Shown here: in pieces, positions 1 to 6,444 of the stretch
Layout of the letters: each line of letters begins with the position of its first letter
Position numbering within the stretch: the stretch's first letter is position 1
Assembly (NCBI GenBank): GCA_016303065.1
Contig: JAEDMJ010000073.1
Coordinates: 1-6,633, forward strand
Origin: Clostridiales bacterium
GTDB lineage: Bacteria > Bacillota > Clostridia > Oscillospirales > QAMX01
DNA: 6,633 nt
Reading direction: 5' to 3'
Made by a program: the position numbers and the translations under genes
Notes under the pieces: generated by a model
Database searches by the model: none
What the model was told of the DNA's origin: nothing
The model's input: only the letters and a program-made list of their open reading frames with translations

Positions 1-1
1 C

Positions 2-1810
2 CGCGACTGTATCGAGCTTTTCCGCGGCTGCATTCGCGGGTGCCGTTTCTGCCAGGCGGGACACACCTTCCGCCCCATAAGGCAAAAGCGCCCCGAAACC
101 CTTGCAAACCAGGCTTTTGCCTGTCTTGCCCATTCCGGCGCAGGGGAGCTTGCGCTTTCGTCGCTGTCCACAAGCGACTATTCGGCGCTTCCGGAGCTTT
201 GCGATATGCTTTTGCCGAGGCTTGAAAAGGCGAAGATCAATCTTTCGGTGCCGTCCCTGAGGGCGGACAATTTCTCGACAGAACTCACAAAGCGCATTTC
301 CGGCGTGCGAAAGAGCTCGATAACCTTTGCCCCTGAAGCGGGGTCCCAGAGGCTTCGCGACGTTATAAACAAAAACCTTTCCGAAGAAGACATTCTCGGA
401 GCCTGCCGCGTCATGTTTGAAAGCGGCTGGAGCCGGGTCAAGCTCTACTATATGCTCGGTCTGCCGACGGAGACAAACGAAGACATAGAGGGAATCGCGG
501 AGATGGCGGACAGCGTCGTCCACCTCTGGCGCACCTGTGACCGGGACCGCGCGCTTACGAAACAGCTTTCGATCTCTCTTTCCACGTCCCTCTTTATTCC
601 GAAACCTTTCACGCCTTTCCAGTGGGAGCGCATGTGTACTCCCGATGAGATGTACGAAAAGATCGGCGTTCTGAAATCAAAGCTGAAAGCGCGGGCGGTG
701 AGCTATGCTTACCACGACCCGAAAACCAGTATGCTGGAGGGCGTTTTTGCCCGCGGAGACAGAAAGCTCGGTAAAGTCATCTTTTCCGCGTGGCAGAAGG
801 GCTGCCGCTTTGACTCCTGGGAGGAGCATTTCAAATTTGATTCCTGGATGGAAGCTTTTGCCCAGAGCGGACTCGATCCGTATTTCTATCTCCGGGAGCG
901 CGGGGAAGACGAGATCCTTCCCTGGAGCCACATCGACTGCGGCGTGACGGTCAGGTATTTTAAGAAAAGCCGCGCCGACGCTTACCGCGGGGTTATCACT
1001 CCGGACTGCCGCAACGCGCCGGGGGGCTGTTCCGGCTGCGGCGCGGACAGGCTTTTGGGACACAAATGCCAGCTCAGCCTCAACGCCAGGGACCTGCCCC
1101 TTCCCGAATCGGCGAAGGCAGAGCCTCCGGAAGGGGAGCCCGTCCCCCTGAGACTTCGCTTTGAAAAAACGGGAAAGGGAGTTTACACATCGCATCTGGA
1201 GCTTATGAAGACCTTTGCAATGGCCTTCAAGCGCGCGGGATACGCTCTGAAACACTCGGAGGGCTTCAATCCGAAACCCTATATCTCCCTTGCAAGACCG
1301 CTTTCGCTGGGGTATGAGAGCAGATGCGAGCTTTTGGACACTGCGGTATACGGCTTTGGCGGAGACTTTGACGGGCTTGTTTCAAGGCTCAACTCAAACC
1401 TTCCCGAAGGTATCTTCGTGACCGGGAGCGCCGAAGACGTTTCTGCGGCGGAGATTTTTGCTTCGCGGTATACCGTGACGGCCGAAACTTCTTCACCGGC
1501 GGATTTGAAAACGGCGGAGACAGTGAAAGCGCTTCTCTCGGGCAGACTGGAGATCGAAAAACGCAGCAAAAAGGGCGTGCGCCTTACGGATGTTTCGGAT
1601 CAGATTTTCTTCGTGGACGTGAAGCCGGAAAACGGACTTCTGGTGATCCGCGCGGTTTTGAAAGACTCGCCCGACGGCTCGCTTAATCCGCGCTATCTCA
1701 TCTCCGCCGTGAACGAAAAGCTTCCAGAGCTTGGCCCGGTGTGGGCGGAATACAGGAGAGAAGAGTTTCTTACTTTGGAGCAGGCAAGCCGCCTCCGCGC
1801 AGGCTCCTGA
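2..1810 (+). CDS. B12-type radical SAM protein (TIGR03960-like) fused to a DUF2344/TIGR03936 domain, 5' partial
   Basis: The frame is open from the window's left edge, so the true start and the expected N-terminal cobalamin-binding-like domain lie outside; 602 residues are visible. Residues 8-20 read RGCIRGCRFCQAG, the Cx3Cx2C motif (Cys10, Cys14, Cys17) that binds the radical SAM [4Fe-4S] cluster, in the exact context typical of TIGR03960. SLSTSDY follows near 51-57 and FAPEAGSQRLRDVINK at about 109-124, also typical of that family. A second cysteine group (Cys336, Cys343, Cys346, Cys356) closes the radical SAM part and could hold an auxiliary metal site (inference). From about residue 381 the protein becomes a DUF2344 domain (LRLRFEKTGKGVYTSHLELM, then HSEGFNPKPYISLARPLSLG), running to about 580. 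In many Clostridia these two parts are separate neighbouring genes; here they are fused. Reaction and substrate are unknown; a cytosolic enzyme is expected. An internal ATG at 206 is not the start, because the cluster motif lies upstream of it. Confidence 0.93.
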   Translation, partial: RDCIELFRGCIRGCRFCQAGHTFRPIRQKRPETLANQAFACLAHSGAGELALSSLSTSDYSALPELCDMLLPRLEKAKINLSVPSLRADNFSTELTKRISGVRKSSITFAPEAGSQRLRDVINKNLSEEDILGACRVMFESGWSRVKLYYMLGLPTETNEDIEGIAEMADSVVHLWRTCDRDRALTKQLSISLSTSLFIPKPFTPFQWERMCTPDEMYEKIGVLKSKLKARAVSYAYHDPKTSMLEGVFARGDRKLGKVIFSAWQKGCRFDSWEEHFKFDSWMEAFAQSGLDPYFYLRERGEDEILPWSHIDCGVTVRYFKKSRADAYRGVITPDCRNAPGGCSGCGADRLLGHKCQLSLNARDLPLPESAKAEPPEGEPVPLRLRFEKTGKGVYTSHLELMKTFAMAFKRAGYALKHSEGFNPKPYISLARPLSLGYESRCELLDTAVYGFGGDFDGLVSRLNSNLPEGIFVTGSAEDVSAAEIFASRYTVTAETSSPADLKTAETVKALLSGRLEIEKRSKKGVRLTDVSDQIFFVDVKPENGLLVIRAVLKDSPDGSLNPRYLISAVNEKLPELGPVWAEYRREEFLTLEQASRLRAGS

Positions 1811-1836
1811 CAAAAAAGGCGGTGACAGGTTTTATT

Positions 1837-2175
1837 ATGCCGGAAAAAGAGATGCTTGTAACGCTCGGCGCGGGCCCGGCGGAGCTTCTGATCTGCCGCA
1901 GGCTTCAGGCGGGAAAGGACGGAACGGTCCTTTCGGACAGAAAAGTCATTGATACTCCGGCGGGAAAGTGCACGATCCTCGTGTTTTCAAGGCTTTTCCG
2001 CCGCACCGCGTCCGTTTTTGCTCTCACCGTGGCGATAGAACCCGGGGCGGGTGCCACAAGGATAACATGGTCGGCACAGAGCGGTTCAAAGGGCCTGCCC
2101 GTGGTCGGAAATCTCGGAGCCGCGGAGAGCTTTGAAAAAAAGCTTGTCTCCGCCCTTGAAAGGTACAGAGTGTAA
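1837..2175 (+). CDS. Small DUF6054-like protein of unknown function
   Basis: This 112-residue protein has no signal peptide, membrane segment or catalytic motif that I can see. The pattern of a short N-terminal helix (GPAELLICRRLQAG), a beta-rich middle (KCTILVFSRLF, then SVFALTVAIEPG) and a closing SAQSGSKGLPVVGNLGAAES stretch before a final helix resembles my memory of DUF6054, a family of about 110 residues in Clostridia. That match is by eye only. ATG 1837 was chosen because an AAGGCGGTG Shine-Dalgarno-like stretch (1816-1824) precedes it by 12 bases. The frame is open further upstream, but those starts lie inside the preceding gene. GTG 1822 has no room for a ribosome site, and ATG 1852 (MLVTLGAGPAELL) is a possible shorter start. 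The gap to the radical SAM stop is 26 bases with no terminator, so the two genes are probably co-transcribed. Codon and GC character match the upstream gene. Confidence 0.72.
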   Translation: MPEKEMLVTLGAGPAELLICRRLQAGKDGTVLSDRKVIDTPAGKCTILVFSRLFRRTASVFALTVAIEPGAGATRITWSAQSGSKGLPVVGNLGAAESFEKKLVSALERYRV

Positions 2176-2182
2176 AACAAAA

Positions 2183-2203
2183 GCGCACGGAAAGGGCGTG
2201 CGC
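2183..2203 (+). other. Stem-loop without U-tract after the DUF6054-like gene
   Basis: GCGCACG (2183-2189) and CGTGCGC (2197-2203) form a perfect 7-bp stem with a 7-base loop, eight bases after the stop codon at 2173-2175. No run of T follows, so on its own it is not a standard intrinsic terminator. It may protect the 3' end of the transcript, or be a worn terminator backed up by the stronger one about 60 bases downstream. Confidence 0.5.
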
Positions 2204-2260
2204 CAGAACGACTATTATAAACAGGCAGTTGTGTGGCACCCTTCGAGTGGCAAAAACAGA

Positions 2261-2307
2261 AAAGACCAGTCATGATCAAGCAAACGCTTGGCGTGGCTGG
2301 TCTTTTT
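2261..2307 (+). terminator. Strong rho-independent terminator, probably bidirectional
   Basis: The arms 2261-2281 and 2286-2305 pair almost completely around a 4-base loop (AAAC). The inner part is CAAGC/GCTTG and the outer part AAAGACCAG/CTGGTCTTT, with a few G-U pairs and a single bulged A at 2275. A T-run (2303-2307) ends the right arm. The left arm is preceded by an A-rich stretch (CAAAAACAGAAA), which gives a T-rich tail on the other strand, so it could also stop minus-strand transcripts. It ends the radical SAM/DUF6054-like unit and insulates it from the promoter downstream. Confidence 0.88.
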
Positions 2308-2352
2308 GCATTTAAAACTAAGTCGCAGCATATGCAACTTTTTTCTAACCTC

Positions 2353-2384
2353 TTGACATTACATTTTTTGTAGTATAATATAAT
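2353..2384 (+). promoter_or_regulatory. Promoter of the winged-helix gene (perfect -35, overlapping -10 candidates)
   Basis: A consensus TTGACA lies at 2353-2358. Two overlapping perfect TATAAT hexamers follow at 2374-2379 (15-base spacer) and 2379-2384 (20-base spacer). Neither has the ideal 17-base spacing, so which is used is open. The region is very AT-rich compared with the flanking genes. The expected start site, near 2386-2391, leaves a leader of about 50 bases before ATG 2438. Confidence 0.75.
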
Positions 2385-2420
2385 TGGTTCTCATTATAGA
2401 ATATTATAGAAAAATGTAAT
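2358..2420. promoter_or_regulatory. Nested inverted repeats across promoter and leader (candidate operator)
   Basis: Two perfect inverted repeats are nested. The outer pair is ATTACATTTTT (2358-2368) with AAAAATGTAAT (2410-2420), 11 bp. The inner pair is TATAATAT (2374-2381) with ATATTATA (2401-2408), 8 bp. The outer left arm begins at the last base of the -35 box, and the inner left arm is the -10 box itself. A bound dimer would therefore block or shape polymerase access. The adjacent gene encodes a winged-helix protein, so autoregulation is the simplest reading (inference). The AT-rich composition makes part of the pairing less surprising than the same length would be in GC-balanced DNA. 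Confidence 0.55.
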
Positions 2421-2423
2421 AAC

Positions 2424-2430
2424 AAGGAGG
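2424..2430 (+). promoter_or_regulatory. Near-perfect Shine-Dalgarno of the winged-helix gene
   Basis: AAGGAGG (continuing GTG to 2432) lies 7 bases before ATG 2438. It is the strongest ribosome binding site in the window and fixes this start codon. Confidence 0.9.
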
Positions 2431-2437
2431 TGTTCCG

Positions 2438-2743
2438 ATGACAACGATTGCGGCCAACAAAAATCTTTTTGCTTCGAATGAATACGCGCTTCTTGCGTGG
2501 CTGTCGGAGCATCAGACGGAAACCCGTGATGGTCCTGTTGTTATGTTCTCTCAGAACGATCTCGTTAGAGAACATCAGTGCAGCCCTGTAACGATGAACA
2601 AATGGATGAAGGCGCTTTGTAAGTCCGGTTGTTTGGAACCACACAAAAAAAGAGGCAATTACCGCGTAACCGAAACCGGACAGGCAGTAATCGCCAGAAT
2701 GCATGAAATAGATCAAATTATTGGAGGAAACAGAAATGGCTAA
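2438..2743 (+). CDS. Small winged helix-turn-helix DNA-binding protein
   Basis: This 101-residue protein is almost entirely one winged-helix domain. A first helix lies at about 14-26 (NEYALLAWLSEHQ). The helix-turn-helix covers about 37-67 (FSQNDLVREH, then SPVTMNKWMKALCKSGCLE), and a basic wing follows at 69-79 (HKKRGNYRVTE), then a C-terminal helix. There is no ligand-binding domain, so it probably acts as a small dimeric repressor or a mobile-element control protein; I cannot assign a named family (MarR-like or plasmid RepL-like folds are alternatives). It is AT-richer than its neighbours, sits alone between a terminator and a convergent operon, and has its own promoter with dyads, all of which suit an acquired accessory gene. 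Its TAA stop overlaps an ATG (2736) that has its own GGAGG site, discussed separately. Confidence 0.85.
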   Translation: MTTIAANKNLFASNEYALLAWLSEHQTETRDGPVVMFSQNDLVREHQCSPVTMNKWMKALCKSGCLEPHKKRGNYRVTETGQAVIARMHEIDQIIGGNRNG

Positions 2744-2750
2744 TAAATAA
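2722..2750 (+). other. Coupled second start with an aborted 4-codon frame (possible gene remnant)
   Basis: GGAGG at about 2722-2726 sits 9 bases before ATG 2736, which overlaps the end of the winged-helix frame and is ideally placed for translational coupling. The frame reads M-A-N-K and stops at TAA 2748-2750. The same frame then stays open to beyond 2820 without clear protein character. Either a downstream partner gene has been lost or disrupted here, or this is a translated mini-frame that affects the mRNA. No real product can be claimed. Confidence 0.4.
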
Positions 2751-2806
2751 TTTCAGAATAGTCTTCGTTGCTGTTCATGCCGAGCAGATACAGAATCCTT
2801 TAGTAA

Positions 2807-2839
2807 ATGCGCCCCGGGCATAATGCTTTCGGGGCGCAT
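2807..2839 (-). terminator. GC-rich hairpin between convergent genes (likely terminator)
   Basis: ATGCGCCCCG (2807-2816) and CGGGGCGCAT (2830-2839) form a perfect 10-bp stem with a 13-base loop. It lies 18 bases beyond the ABC operon stop codon on the minus strand and about 60 bases beyond the winged-helix stop on the plus strand. The downstream T-runs are weak in both directions: TTTACT on the minus strand and CTTGATTGTG on the plus strand. It is most likely the end of the ABC operon transcript and may act on both strands, but inefficiently. Confidence 0.6.
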
Positions 2840-2857
2840 CTTGATTGTGTTCAGAGG

Positions 2858-4627
2858 TCAGATATACTGTTCTGCCTGGGCGAGGTAGAGCTTTGCATAG
2901 CTTCCGTTTTTTTCAAGAAGTGTACTGTGATCTCCTTCCTCAACGAGCCTTCCGTTCTCAAGAACGGCTATGTGGTTGCAAAAGCGGCTCATAGACAGCC
3001 TGTGGGAAATAAGCAACAGCATTTTCTCCTGAGAAAGGGCACGGAGATTATCGGAAAGCTCTTTTTCCGAGAGAGCATCCAGCGCCGAGTTTGGCTCGTC
3101 CATGATGAGTGCGTCGGCATCGCGGTACACAGCGCGGGCAATGCAGAGCTTTTGCTGTTCGCCGCCGGAAAAATTGATACCGGCCTCATCGAAATCCATT
3201 CCGCAGAAGCTGTCTACGGTCGCTTCGCCTCCGTCAAACACCCTGTTCAGCCCGGCAAAGTCCAATGCTGCACTGAGCCGGACTTCGTCCGTAGGACGGC
3301 CGAAGGTGATATTGTCTCTGACGGAATAGGCAAAAAGCCACACGTCCTGGAAGACCGGTGCAAAATGGGAAATATAGTCCCTATAGTTAAGCGTGCGGAT
3401 ATCTTTTCCGTTGACGAGTATCCTTCCGCTGTCCACGTCGTAAAGCCGCAGAAGAAGCTTCACAACGGTGGTCTTTCCTGCGCCGTTTTCACCCACGAGG
3501 ATCACACGTTCGTCTGCGCCCAGGCGGAGGCTGAGGTTTTCGATTGCCGGACTGTCCTGTCCGGGATAGGTGAAGGTCACGTTTTCGAATTGAACGGTTC
3601 TCAGCTCTTCGTCAAAGCTCTCTCCCCGGCCGTTGCCGACGGTAACGGCCCAGTCAAAAAGCTCTTCTACCCGTCTCAGGTTGATGCTGGACTCACGGAA
3701 GTCTATAAGTACACGGAAAAGGTCGTCCACAGATCCGTAAAGCTGTGAAAAGGCCGCAATATACATCGTGAATGAGCTGATAAGCACAAGCCCGGCATCG
3801 TAGCGGAAGATCAGATAAACGTACATTCCGCATATGGCCGCACCGTTTATAAGCACTCTTATCAATGCGATGAGCAGGTTATATCGGTTTTGCCGGCGGA
3901 TTATGCCGATCTCAGCTTCGGAGGCATCTCTGTATTTCTGAAAGAACATATTTTGCGCTCCGAAAAGGCGGATGTCCTTGGATGCCCGGAGATCCAGCAT
4001 GGTTTCCTCAGCGTACCCGGCTTTTCTTTTGTGAGGGGAACGCTCCATCTCGAATTTGTGGTTTACTTCGGCGGCTTTTCGGTTTATGAAATACAGCCCA
4101 ACGACCAGCGCCAAAGCTCCCAATGCGATCCAGACGTTCAGCACGGAAATTGTTGCAAAAAGAAACGCGAGCTTCAGCAAGGTTACGGCAAGATCCGCAA
4201 ACAGCGTCTGGGAGAGCCCGTAGTATGCGGCGTCCATGGCACGCTCGATGCTGTCCAGAAAATCGGGGTTTTCAATGTCCCGATAGTCGGCCTCCATGGC
4301 TTTTTCGCAGATCCTGCGCTTGAAATAATGGGCAAATTTCAGGTTGAAAATGCTTTGAAGCCACTCGGTTATGCCTATCGTTGCGTCGACCAGCCAGGAT
4401 AACAGCGATGCGCCCGTCAGTATCCATGCAAAGGCCGTTATCCTGCCGTTTACACATGCATCAATGACGAGCTTGGGGAGCAAGACCGGAATAATGCCCT
4501 TTGCGGCATTCATGTAGATATACAAAAACTGGCACAGAACACCCTTCCATCCAAGGCTGAGCTGGATCTTAAAGAGGTAGAGAGCGTCTTTTACGGATCT
4601 GCCGAAAGTGATCTTTTCGTTTTTCAT
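2858..4627 (-). CDS. ABC exporter half-transporter (permease-ATPase fusion), second of a pair
   Basis: 589 residues from ATG 4627. A TTG at 4645 would add six residues but has no ribosome site, whereas GGAAAGGA (4636-4643) sits 8 bases before the ATG. The N-terminal half is a type IV exporter membrane domain; hydrophobic stretches are visible near residues 32-58, 64-88, 145-180 and 250-295. A cytosolic SKDIRLFGA motif near 216-224 is typical of such exporters. The ATPase half has A-loop Tyr354, Walker A GENGAGKT (379-386), Q-loop Gln427, signature FSGGEQ (486-491), Walker B ALIMDE with catalytic Glu511, a canonical D-loop SALD ending at Asp517, and H-loop His542, so it should be fully active. 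There is no C39 peptidase domain. It starts 23 bases after the stop of the other ABC gene. Substrate unknown; peptides, lipids or drugs are all possible. Confidence 0.93.
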   Translation of the reverse strand: MKNEKITFGRSVKDALYLFKIQLSLGWKGVLCQFLYIYMNAAKGIIPVLLPKLVIDACVNGRITAFAWILTGASLLSWLVDATIGITEWLQSIFNLKFAHYFKRRICEKAMEADYRDIENPDFLDSIERAMDAAYYGLSQTLFADLAVTLLKLAFLFATISVLNVWIALGALALVVGLYFINRKAAEVNHKFEMERSPHKRKAGYAEETMLDLRASKDIRLFGAQNMFFQKYRDASEAEIGIIRRQNRYNLLIALIRVLINGAAICGMYVYLIFRYDAGLVLISSFTMYIAAFSQLYGSVDDLFRVLIDFRESSINLRRVEELFDWAVTVGNGRGESFDEELRTVQFENVTFTYPGQDSPAIENLSLRLGADERVILVGENGAGKTTVVKLLLRLYDVDSGRILVNGKDIRTLNYRDYISHFAPVFQDVWLFAYSVRDNITFGRPTDEVRLSAALDFAGLNRVFDGGEATVDSFCGMDFDEAGINFSGGEQQKLCIARAVYRDADALIMDEPNSALDALSEKELSDNLRALSQEKMLLLISHRLSMSRFCNHIAVLENGRLVEEGDHSTLLEKNGSYAKLYLAQAEQYI

Positions 4628-4650
4628 TGTTCTTTTCCTTTCCAACAGAT

Positions 4651-6444
4651 TTATTGCCCGGCGGGGAGGTCATCGGCGTAGGCGGAGGCTTGAGCGGAGA
4701 ACATCTCTGCATACAGGCTGTTTTCCTGCATCAGTTCATTGTGTGTGCCGTTTCCGACGATGATTCCGTTATCGAGCACGATTATCCGTGAACAGCGCTT
4801 GCAGCTTGCAAGCCTGTGGGAGATAAAGAATACAGTTTTCCCGTTGAGGTAGGAGAAGATCGCGTCGTATGCCGTTCTTTCACCGGTGGGAGAAAGCTCT
4901 GCGGCGGGCTCGTCAAAAACGTAAATATCTGCATCCTTGTACAAAGCACGGGCAATGGCTATCTTTTTTCGTTCGCCGCCGGAAAAGTCAGAGCCCTCTT
5001 CGTTGAGGCTGCGGGTTATATACGTGTCGAGGCCGGTCTTTTGGCGGCTGATCCGGTTTCCCACGCCAAGAGTCTCAAGAATTTCGTCAATACGATCGGT
5101 CTGAGCGGGACGGTCGAAACAGATATTTTCTTTTATGGAATAGTTGAAAAGCGAGCAGTCCTGAAAGGCTGCGGAAAAAATGCTGTGGTATTCCTCCTGG
5201 GAAAAGTCGGAGATATCCCGTCCGTCCAAAAGGATCCTTCCTTCTGTGGGGCGATAGAGCCCCAGCAGAAGCTTGATAAGCGTGGTCTTTCCGGCGCCGT
5301 TTCGGCCGACGATGGCGATCTTGTCTCCGGGTGTAAAGCTGACGTTCAGGTTGGAAAGAACGTATTCTTCGGACTCCGGGTATTTGAAGGAAAGTCCCTC
5401 AAGGGTGATAGTGTGATCACCGCGACGGATCGCTTCTGTTGCGGCCTTTTCGGAAGGTGCGGAGCAGGAGATAAAGTGCCGGTAGCTTGAAATATAATTG
5501 TCCTGGTTTTTCAGAGTGACAACGGCAGATACGGCGGAAGATATTGCCGTACTGAGGGCGAAGAATGCTGCGGTGTATTGTGTGAAAATACCCACGGAAA
5601 TATAACCGCGGTAGAGGCTCCATCCAATGCTTCCGTAGGCTGTGAGGAGGAAGAGAGCCTCCGTAAAGGTGGAAAGAACCTTCAACGGAGAAATATGTCT
5701 TATCCCGGCAAACTCGTTTTTATACATGAGTGACATAAAGCCCTTGAACTTATCGGTTATAAAGTCGTGAAGACCGAAAACACGAACCTCTTTTGCGTTT
5801 GAATAGTCCATAACGCTTCGCGATGCATAGCCGATACGTCTTTCAAGGGGAGCATTCCTGACCTGAAGCCGGTAGAGCTCGTTTTCTTCTCTGTTTTGGC
5901 AGAAGGTCTTCACAACAAGGGAAATGATAACGACCAGAATGAAAAGCCATGAAAGTTCCAGCATTATATAAACGTAAGCGCAGGCCTTCCATACGTTGGA
6001 GAAAACGGAAAATACCGTGTCAAGGACCTTTGAGATATTGACTTCGTCCACAAATTCCCGTACGGTGCTGTACTCGTCAAGTGTCTGAGAGCTTTCCAGT
6101 TTGTGGTATTCCATGGCGGTTACCGTCTCGTGAAGCCTGTGGTTCAGCTGTCGGTCAAGCCTGAGCTTTTTGACCTTGAGGCCGTTATCCATAAGTCCGG
6201 AGACGATGCTGTGGAGCAGCATGGACAGAACGAGAGCCCCTGTGAATATCAAAGACTTGTTCAGGTCGCCGTCGATGGCAAGTGAGTCGATTATGTATCT
6301 GGGCAGACTCACAACGAGAACGCTGTTGATCACGTCGGGGAGCAGTCTTAGGATCTTCAGAAGAAGATATTTTTTGTCGTTTTTCCAGGCAAATCCAAGG
6401 GAAAAGCCCAAAACATTAAAAACAGAACGAAACGTTTTTTTCAT
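4651..6444 (-). CDS. ABC exporter half-transporter (permease-ATPase fusion), first of a pair, unusual D-loop
   Basis: 597 residues from ATG 6444, preceded by AGAAAGGA (6449-6456). The membrane domain has hydrophobic segments near 33-55, 64-84, 155-182 and 258-311, and a cytosolic AKEVRVFGL motif near 217-225. The ATPase part has A-loop Tyr355, Walker A GRNGAGKT (380-387), Q-loop Gln428, signature FSGGE (487-491), Walker B IYVFDE with Glu512, and H-loop His543. Its D-loop is AAELSP (514-519): the usual SALD aspartate is replaced by Ser518, unlike its partner. The pair (597 and 589 residues) is therefore most likely an asymmetric heterodimer in the cytoplasmic membrane that pumps an unknown substrate outward. 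Its start overlaps the stop of the upstream gene as ATGA, so the operon has at least three genes and its promoter lies beyond the right edge. Confidence 0.93.
   Translation of the reverse strand: MKKTFRSVFNVLGFSLGFAWKNDKKYLLLKILRLLPDVINSVLVVSLPRYIIDSLAIDGDLNKSLIFTGALVLSMLLHSIVSGLMDNGLKVKKLRLDRQLNHRLHETVTAMEYHKLESSQTLDEYSTVREFVDEVNISKVLDTVFSVFSNVWKACAYVYIMLELSWLFILVVIISLVVKTFCQNREENELYRLQVRNAPLERRIGYASRSVMDYSNAKEVRVFGLHDFITDKFKGFMSLMYKNEFAGIRHISPLKVLSTFTEALFLLTAYGSIGWSLYRGYISVGIFTQYTAAFFALSTAISSAVSAVVTLKNQDNYISSYRHFISCSAPSEKAATEAIRRGDHTITLEGLSFKYPESEEYVLSNLNVSFTPGDKIAIVGRNGAGKTTLIKLLLGLYRPTEGRILLDGRDISDFSQEEYHSIFSAAFQDCSLFNYSIKENICFDRPAQTDRIDEILETLGVGNRISRQKTGLDTYITRSLNEEGSDFSGGERKKIAIARALYKDADIYVFDEPAAELSPTGERTAYDAIFSYLNGKTVFFISHRLASCKRCSRIIVLDNGIIVGNGTHNELMQENSLYAEMFSAQASAYADDLPAGQ

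Noticed and set aside
677..1255. Long minus-strand open frame (192 codons) inside the radical SAM gene
   Set aside because: It lies entirely antisense to a well-supported gene with recognisable motifs, in GC-rich DNA where antisense frames stay open; it has no domain pattern of its own.
2211..2222. Possible promoter -10 (TATTATAA) between the hairpin and the terminator
   Set aside because: No -35-like hexamer lies at suitable spacing on either strand, and a plus-strand transcript would end at once at the 2261-2307 terminator.
1905..2279. Minus-strand open frame of 124 codons across the DUF6054-like gene and terminator
   Set aside because: It overlaps a better plus-strand gene and runs through the terminator stem, with no ribosome site and no protein-like pattern.
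2345..2716. Minus-strand open frame antisense to the winged-helix gene
   Set aside because: The plus-strand gene has a promoter, an excellent ribosome site and a clear winged-helix fold; the antisense frame has none of these and ends in the promoter dyad.
2176..2860. Integrated mobile element with flanking direct repeats or a CRISPR array
   Set aside because: I found no convincing matching direct repeats on both sides of the winged-helix gene, no transposase or integrase, and no regularly spaced repeats; only composition and isolation hint at acquisition.
2807..3748. Plus-strand open frame of 313 codons opposite the second ABC gene
   Set aside because: It is antisense to the conserved ATPase domain motifs (Walker A, signature, Walker B) on the minus strand; its sequence mirrors those codons and has no family resemblance.
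4816..5490. Plus-strand open frame of 224 codons opposite the first ABC gene
   Set aside because: Same reason: it is the antisense image of the ATPase domain of the upstream ABC protein.
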